From Dokdonella sp. (lineage in GTDB: Bacteria > Pseudomonadota > Gammaproteobacteria > Xanthomonadales > Rhodanobacteraceae): a DNA stretch of 64,000 nucleotides. The position numbers and the translations under genes were made by a program. Each line of letters begins with the position of its first letter. Within the stretch, counting starts at the first letter, position 1. Below, one piece after another: positions 59,771 through 64,000 of this stretch. The stretch covers positions 1 to 64,000 of the forward strand of contig NZ_JAHCAP010000006.1 of the NCBI RefSeq assembly GCF_019634815.1, written 5' to 3'. Below the pieces are notes generated by a model, which had not been told where the DNA came from, did not search any database, and was given only the letters and a program-made list of their open reading frames with translations.

Positions 59771-62653
59771 TCACTCCGCCTTCAGCCGTGCTTCGAGTTC
59801 ACGTGCGTAGGGGGATGCGGAAGCGAGCAGTAGCGGCCGTACCTCGTCGCCGATTGCGCGCGCTTCCTCCAAGCGCCCCTGCGCACGCAGCGCGGCGGCC
59901 AGCGCGACCTTCACCTCCAGTACGCGTGGATCGGTCGCTGGACAGGGCGGGCTGCGCACCGCCAATGCCTCCCTGAGGATCGGCTCGGCTGCGGCCGCGT
60001 CGCCTTGGAAAAGGAGCACCCGACCGAGTGCGTACAGCGGCGCGCCGAGTTGTGGATGACCTGGCCTGAAGGCGCGTCGCGCGTGCTCGACGGCGCTGCG
60101 CGCGGTGGCCTGTGCGTCGGCAAGCGCTCCCGTTGCGATCTGGGCTTCGCTGAGTGCGGCCAGCACACCCGGCCGCCTCGCATTCTTGATCGCGGTGGTC
60201 GGTCCGAATGCGGCGGCGGCGTGGCTGAGTTCGGACAAGGCTTCGGCGTCGCGTCGCTGTCGCAGCAGGATCGTGCCCAGTTCAGCGTGTTGGGAAGCCA
60301 GCCACGGCGAGCCGGGCGGCTCCAGGCTTTCGACGATCGACAGGGCTTCGCGCCGAGATGTTTCGGCTTCGTCAAAACGTCCAGCGAGAAGTTGCGTCTC
60401 CGAGAGGTGGCTGAGCGCCGTTGCGCGCCAGCTGCTGCGCGGGCCTTGCGACTGCGTTGCGATGTCGAGTGAGCGGCGTAGCGCGGCGAGCGATTCGTCA
60501 AGACGGCCAAGTGCCCGATAGTCACGGCCGATCCCATTCAAGGTGGCGCTGATGTCGCGCTCGTGCAGCGTGCCGGTGCGCGCCGCGCGCTCGAGGATCG
60601 CCAGTCGTTGCGGCAGGGCCTTGGCATAGTACCCCTGTGCTTCGAGCACGTAGGCCAGGTTGTTGGCGACCGTGATCGTGTCGTGGTGATCGGGGCCTGC
60701 TCTCGCTTCGCGGATTGCCAGCGCCCGTCGCAGCGCGGTCTCCGACTGGGCAAGATCGCCCTTGTCGTCGAGCATGTTGCTGTATTCATTGAGCGCATGG
60801 GCCACACGGTAGCTGTTCTCGCCAAAGCCATCGCGATAGCCGTCGATCGCGATGCGGAATGCGCGTTCGGACTCAGTGAAGCGCCCGGCTTCGCCGGACA
60901 GCACACCCAGTGCCAGCCATTGGTCGGCCACGTATTCGTTGCTGCGGTCGAGTGCGGCTTCGTCGCGTGCGAGGTTTGCGCGCAGCATCTCCTCAATGCC
61001 CCTGCGATCACCCTTGCCAATGAGCGCCTGCGCGATGATCCGATGGGCGTTGGCGACGTCGACCACATTCGGCAGTTCTTCGCGCTCGAGCAGCGCCAGT
61101 GCCTGCCGCGCAGCATCGAGCGCTGCGTCGTAGGCGCCCGTCTCCATTTCGATTGCGGCCATGCCGGTCAACGCGCGCGCGCGCACGTCTATGGGCACGC
61201 CGCTGCGCTCGCTTGCCTTGAGTGCGCGCTCGAAAAGGTTGCGCGCCGCGCTGAAATCGCTGATTTCGATATTGAGCTGGCCGAGCAGGATCAGAACCTC
61301 GGCTTCGAGCGCGGGTTCGCCGCGTAGCCCGATCTCGACCTGCTGGCTGCCTTGGGCGAGCAAATCCTGCGCGCTGATCGGTTTGCCACTCGAGATGTCC
61401 GGATTGGCGTTCTCGAATACGCCGACCATGAATTGGCGCACGGCTTCGGCACGGGTCGCGTGCTCCTGTGCGATGCGCGTTTGTTCGCGGGCGACTTGCG
61501 CCTGCCACAATGCGACCCCGAGTGCGGCCAGGACCGCGAGCAGGAACGCGCAGGTGGTGGCCACGCCGCCCTTGTGGCGAGTGATGAACTTGCGCATGCG
61601 GTACCAGCGCGTGGGCGGCTGCGCCTTGACCGGGCGGCCATCGAGCAGGCGCTCGATCTCGTCGGCAAGCGCACCGGCCGAGCCGTAGCGCTTTTCCGGA
61701 TCGGCCTCGGTGGCCTTGCCCACGACCGCCTCGAGGTCGCCGCGCAGCCGGCGCCGCGTCGTGAGGTTGCCCGGCTCGTACAGTTTTCCTGCCACGAGCT
61801 CCTGCGGCGTTGCCTTGCCCGCATCGCGCGCACCCGCGAACAACTCGCGCAAGACGATGCCCAGCGCATACACGTCCGTCGCGGTGGTGGTCGCGCCACC
61901 GCTGATCTGCTCGGGCGCGGCATAGGCCGGCGTGAAGGCCGGTAGCATGGTCGTGTCCGCATCCATCTCGTCGAGCAGCAACTTGGCGATGCCGAAATCG
62001 AGCAGCTTGACCTCGCCAGCGGCCGTCACCAGCACGTTCGAGGGTTTGAGATCGCGATGCACGATCAGGGCCTGGTGCGCGGCCTGCACCGCCCTGCAGA
62101 TCGTCAGCGCGAGAAGCAGCCGTTCGCGCATGCCCAGCGCGTGGGCATGTGCATGGTCCGTGACCGGCATGCCATCGATCAGTTCGAGCGCGATGTAAGC
62201 CTGGCCGCTTTCGCTGACGCCAGCGTCGATCATGCGCGCGATGTTGGGGTGCTGCAGGCGGATCAGCGCGCGTTGCTCGCGTCCGAAGCGGCGCCGCGCG
62301 TCAGGGCTGAGCAGGCTGTGGCGCAGCAGTTTCAGCGCGACCGGCTGCACGGCACCTTCGAGCGTGCGCCGTGCCTCGAACACGGTCGAGGCTCCACCTT
62401 CGCCGATGACGCGCACGATCTCGAATGGGCCGATCTGGCCGCTCGTTGGCGGCGGTACCGGCTCGTCACCGAGCGCGTCTGCAAGCTCCGCGAGCTTTCG
62501 ATGGGACACCGGTTCGCCCGCTGTGGCATCCGCGCGCAGCATCGCATCCAGCTGCGCGCGCATTGCCGCATCCGGGCACTGCGTGGCGAGAAATGCCTCA
62601 CGTTCGGCTGGCGCAAGCGCCAGCGCGGCCTCGAAGAGTTCGCGCAGGGTCAT
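59771..62653 (-). CDS. Transmembrane Ser/Thr protein kinase with TPR domain, copy 2
   Basis: Encodes 960 residues from ATG 62653. Kinase domain (about 75-340): GEGGASTVF at 84-92, Lys108 (VALK), HRDLKPSN at 199-206, DFG at 219-221, APEQ. Basic juxtamembrane with RWYRMRKF, membrane helix at about 363-383, then a C-terminal TPR-rich half. It differs from copy 1 in the repeats but shares the KGGVATTCAF...LWQAQVARE block almost exactly, a sign of duplication or gene conversion. It follows its sigma factor by 48 nt. Confidence 0.92.
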   Translation of the reverse strand: MTLRELFEAALALAPAEREAFLATQCPDAAMRAQLDAMLRADATAGEPVSHRKLAELADALGDEPVPPPTSGQIGPFEIVRVIGEGGASTVFEARRTLEGAVQPVALKLLRHSLLSPDARRRFGREQRALIRLQHPNIARMIDAGVSESGQAYIALELIDGMPVTDHAHAHALGMRERLLLALTICRAVQAAHQALIVHRDLKPSNVLVTAAGEVKLLDFGIAKLLLDEMDADTTMLPAFTPAYAAPEQISGGATTTATDVYALGIVLRELFAGARDAGKATPQELVAGKLYEPGNLTTRRRLRGDLEAVVGKATEADPEKRYGSAGALADEIERLLDGRPVKAQPPTRWYRMRKFITRHKGGVATTCAFLLAVLAALGVALWQAQVAREQTRIAQEHATRAEAVRQFMVGVFENANPDISSGKPISAQDLLAQGSQQVEIGLRGEPALEAEVLILLGQLNIEISDFSAARNLFERALKASERSGVPIDVRARALTGMAAIEMETGAYDAALDAARQALALLEREELPNVVDVANAHRIIAQALIGKGDRRGIEEMLRANLARDEAALDRSNEYVADQWLALGVLSGEAGRFTESERAFRIAIDGYRDGFGENSYRVAHALNEYSNMLDDKGDLAQSETALRRALAIREARAGPDHHDTITVANNLAYVLEAQGYYAKALPQRLAILERAARTGTLHERDISATLNGIGRDYRALGRLDESLAALRRSLDIATQSQGPRSSWRATALSHLSETQLLAGRFDEAETSRREALSIVESLEPPGSPWLASQHAELGTILLRQRRDAEALSELSHAAAAFGPTTAIKNARRPGVLAALSEAQIATGALADAQATARSAVEHARRAFRPGHPQLGAPLYALGRVLLFQGDAAAAEPILREALAVRSPPCPATDPRVLEVKVALAAALRAQGRLEEARAIGDEVRPLLLASASPYARELEARLKAE

Positions 62654-62701
62654 CGATGGGCAGCCCCTGCCCGGCGCAGGCAAGTCTCGCCGGCGCGCAA
62701 C

Positions 62702-63241
62702 TCAGTCATCGCCGCCACCGAGCTCGCTCTTGAGGAAGGCGCGCGCGAAGCGCCAGTCCCGCGCAAGCGTCCGCGGTGCGATGCCGAGCGCTTCGGCCGC
62801 AAGCCCCTGGTCCAACCCGGCGAAACACAGCAGCTCGACCGTGCGCGCCGCGCGCGCATCGAGCTGCTCGAGCTTGCCGATCGCCTCATCCAGTTCGAGC
62901 GTCTGTTCGGCACTGTCGAGCGCGAGCCGCCAATCGCTGCCGGTCAGCGTCGTGCGCACCCACGCGCCGCCGGCGCGCTGGCGCATGCGATCGCGCGCGC
63001 GATCGGCAAGCAGGTGGCGCATGGCCTGCGCCGCATAGGTGAAGAACTGGTTCGGGTGGGCAAACACCAGATCGCCCTTGCCGCTGATGCGCAGATACAG
63101 CTCATGCACGAGCGTGGTTGCATCGAGCGTTTGCGGTGTCGATGCAAGCTGCCGCCCGGCGATCGCCTTGAGGCGCTCGTAGACCTGCCCGAACAGGGCA
63201 TCGGCAGTCAGAGGCGGCGATGTGGCGGTCTCCAGCGTCAT
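62702..63241 (-). CDS. ECF-type sigma factor, TIGR02999 family, copy 2
   Basis: Encodes 179 residues from ATG 63241 with GAGG upstream; upstream frame rejected. Region 2 includes DATTLVHELYLRIS (Thr42/Thr43) and RHLLADRARDRMRQR; region 4 has FAGLDQGLAAEALGIAPRTLARDW. It aligns with copy 1 throughout, with the same LVHELYLR and RHLL-DRARD blocks. It is first gene of module 2 and precedes kinase copy 2 by 48 nt. No anti-sigma gene visible. Confidence 0.9.
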   Translation of the reverse strand: MTLETATSPPLTADALFGQVYERLKAIAGRQLASTPQTLDATTLVHELYLRISGKGDLVFAHPNQFFTYAAQAMRHLLADRARDRMRQRAGGAWVRTTLTGSDWRLALDSAEQTLELDEAIGKLEQLDARAARTVELLCFAGLDQGLAAEALGIAPRTLARDWRFARAFLKSELGGGDD

Positions 63242-63348
63242 CTGGACCTCGCGGCGATCGGTCGGACAGGAACCCAAGCGGGGCGCAACTGCATGGACGG
63301 CGCTGGTCCGCGCCGCGACGAGGCCGCGGCCAGCACCGTTGCCATGCT

Positions 63349-64000
63349 TCACCGCCGTGCGCTGCGCAAGAGGCCGGAAGCGTGCGCGAGCCATGCGATG
63401 CCGGCGAGCAACCCGGCGAGCAAGGCCAGCATCGGCGCACTCAAGGTCGGCGTGGGATAGACGCCGCCCGGCGCCGCGATGCGCGCACGCGTGGCAACGA
63501 AGACATCACCCGGGTCGCTGCCGTCGACCTTGCGGCCGAAATAGAGCCGGGTGCCATCGGCCGAAAGCGAGGATCGGGTTTCCGATCCACCGGTGTTGAT
63601 CGCGGGATTGTCGATGCGCTGCGGCGCCGACCATGGCGCGCCCACACTGGTGCGCGTGGCGGTATAGATGTCCATGTTGCCATCGCGGTTCGAACTGAAG
63701 ACGATTTCCAGCCCATCGCGGCGCACGTTGGGCATGCGGTCATCGGATGCGGTGCTCAATTCGGCAACGCGCGTTCCCGCCAGCACCGTGCCATCGGACA
63801 GCACCTGACTCATGTAGATGTCCTGGCCCTGGCTGTCGGGATAGCCATTGCTGGAGAAGAACAGGAACGAACCGGCCGCCGTGGTCAGCATCGACGGACT
63901 GAACTCCGCGCCCGGCGTGTTCGGGCCGCTGGGATAGCAGCCCAGATTCACCGGCGTGGACCAGTTGAGGGCACCGGACTCCTGGCTGAGGAAGATATCG
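63349..64000 (-). CDS. Secreted PD40-type beta-propeller protein with IPTL-CTERM-like tail (partial)
   Basis: The gene runs off the right end of the window; the visible 217 residues are its C-terminal part. They carry PD40/TolB-like propeller strands (LFFSSNGYPDSQGQDIYMSQ, IVFSSNRDGNMDIYTAT, RLYFGRKVDGSDPGDVFVAT). The end is PTPTLSAPMLALLAGLL...RSARR: a PTL motif, one hydrophobic helix and a basic tail, the layout of IPTL-CTERM sorting signals. It lies 107 nt upstream of the second sigma factor gene on the same strand. Confidence 0.82.
   Translation of the reverse strand, partial: DIFLSQESGALNWSTPVNLGCYPSGPNTPGAEFSPSMLTTAAGSFLFFSSNGYPDSQGQDIYMSQVLSDGTVLAGTRVAELSTASDDRMPNVRRDGLEIVFSSNRDGNMDIYTATRTSVGAPWSAPQRIDNPAINTGGSETRSSLSADGTRLYFGRKVDGSDPGDVFVATRARIAAPGGVYPTPTLSAPMLALLAGLLAGIAWLAHASGLLRSARR

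Overview
The window is a GC-rich chromosomal segment of a gammaproteobacterium. It most resembles the Xanthomonadales (Lysobacterales), probably a Rhodanobacteraceae-type organism. The evidence is the gene families (ubiJ-ubiB, an ABC/GldG cluster, a KorAB operon with an Fe-S flavoprotein, a TIGR02999-type sigma factor beside a TPR protein kinase, delta-60 and choice-of-anchor Q proteins) and the REP-like palindromes of the kind scattered through that order. No rRNA, tRNA, CRISPR array, insertion sequence or prophage was seen. The taxonomic placement is an inference.

Layout. 1-6.3 kb: REP-like repeats, a DUF4156 lipoprotein, a secreted alpha/beta hydrolase, ubiJ-ubiB, a lipoprotein, the ribosome rescue factor arfB and an acyltransferase. 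6.3-11.2 kb: an LRR/zinc-ribbon protein, a polytopic membrane protein and a PASTA-less Ser/Thr kinase followed by a clear terminator. 11-18.3 kb: hemF, a three-gene ketosynthase/ketosynthase-like/glycosyltransferase operon recalling aryl polyene (xanthomonadin-type) pathways, an alkylation repair pair (Ada-AlkA fusion plus ogt), an SDR and a small lipoprotein. 18.5-23.3 kb: a 2-oxoacid:acceptor oxidoreductase operon (flavoprotein, korA, korB). 23.3-32.4 kb: yqhA-like, sppA, MATE, GFA, LpxO-like hydroxylase, trpS with an extra C-terminal domain, a secreted protein and mutM. 32.4-37.7 kb: a YbjQ-like protein, a four-gene ABC-2/GldG/DUF4340 operon and an acyl-CoA desaturase. 38.2-42.6 kb: two tandem FG-GAP-like secreted paralogues. 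42.6-49.1 kb: rpmB-rpmG with promoter and terminator, a tryptophanase, a small membrane protein, a REP array and a large SSF-type hybrid histidine kinase.

The most distinctive part is 49.4-64.0 kb. All genes there lie on the minus strand in a repeated plan: sigma factor, transmembrane Ser/Thr kinase with TPRs, then secreted beta-repeat protein(s). The two kinases share a nearly identical juxtamembrane/transmembrane segment, and the two beta-helix proteins are clear paralogues. A 26-27 nt element, 23/26 identical, sits between kinase and secreted gene in both modules. Both sigma factors carry a threonine where classical ECF factors have the acidic DAED segment of region 2.2, as expected if the neighbouring kinase activates them by phosphorylation. 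The secreted proteins here and in the FG-GAP pair end in a short aromatic/acidic tail of the form (I/L)FxDxF(D/E), a possible uncharacterised sorting signal. The last, truncated gene ends in an IPTL-CTERM-like tail. Together these suggest a kinase-sigma controlled programme for surface display of beta-repeat proteins.
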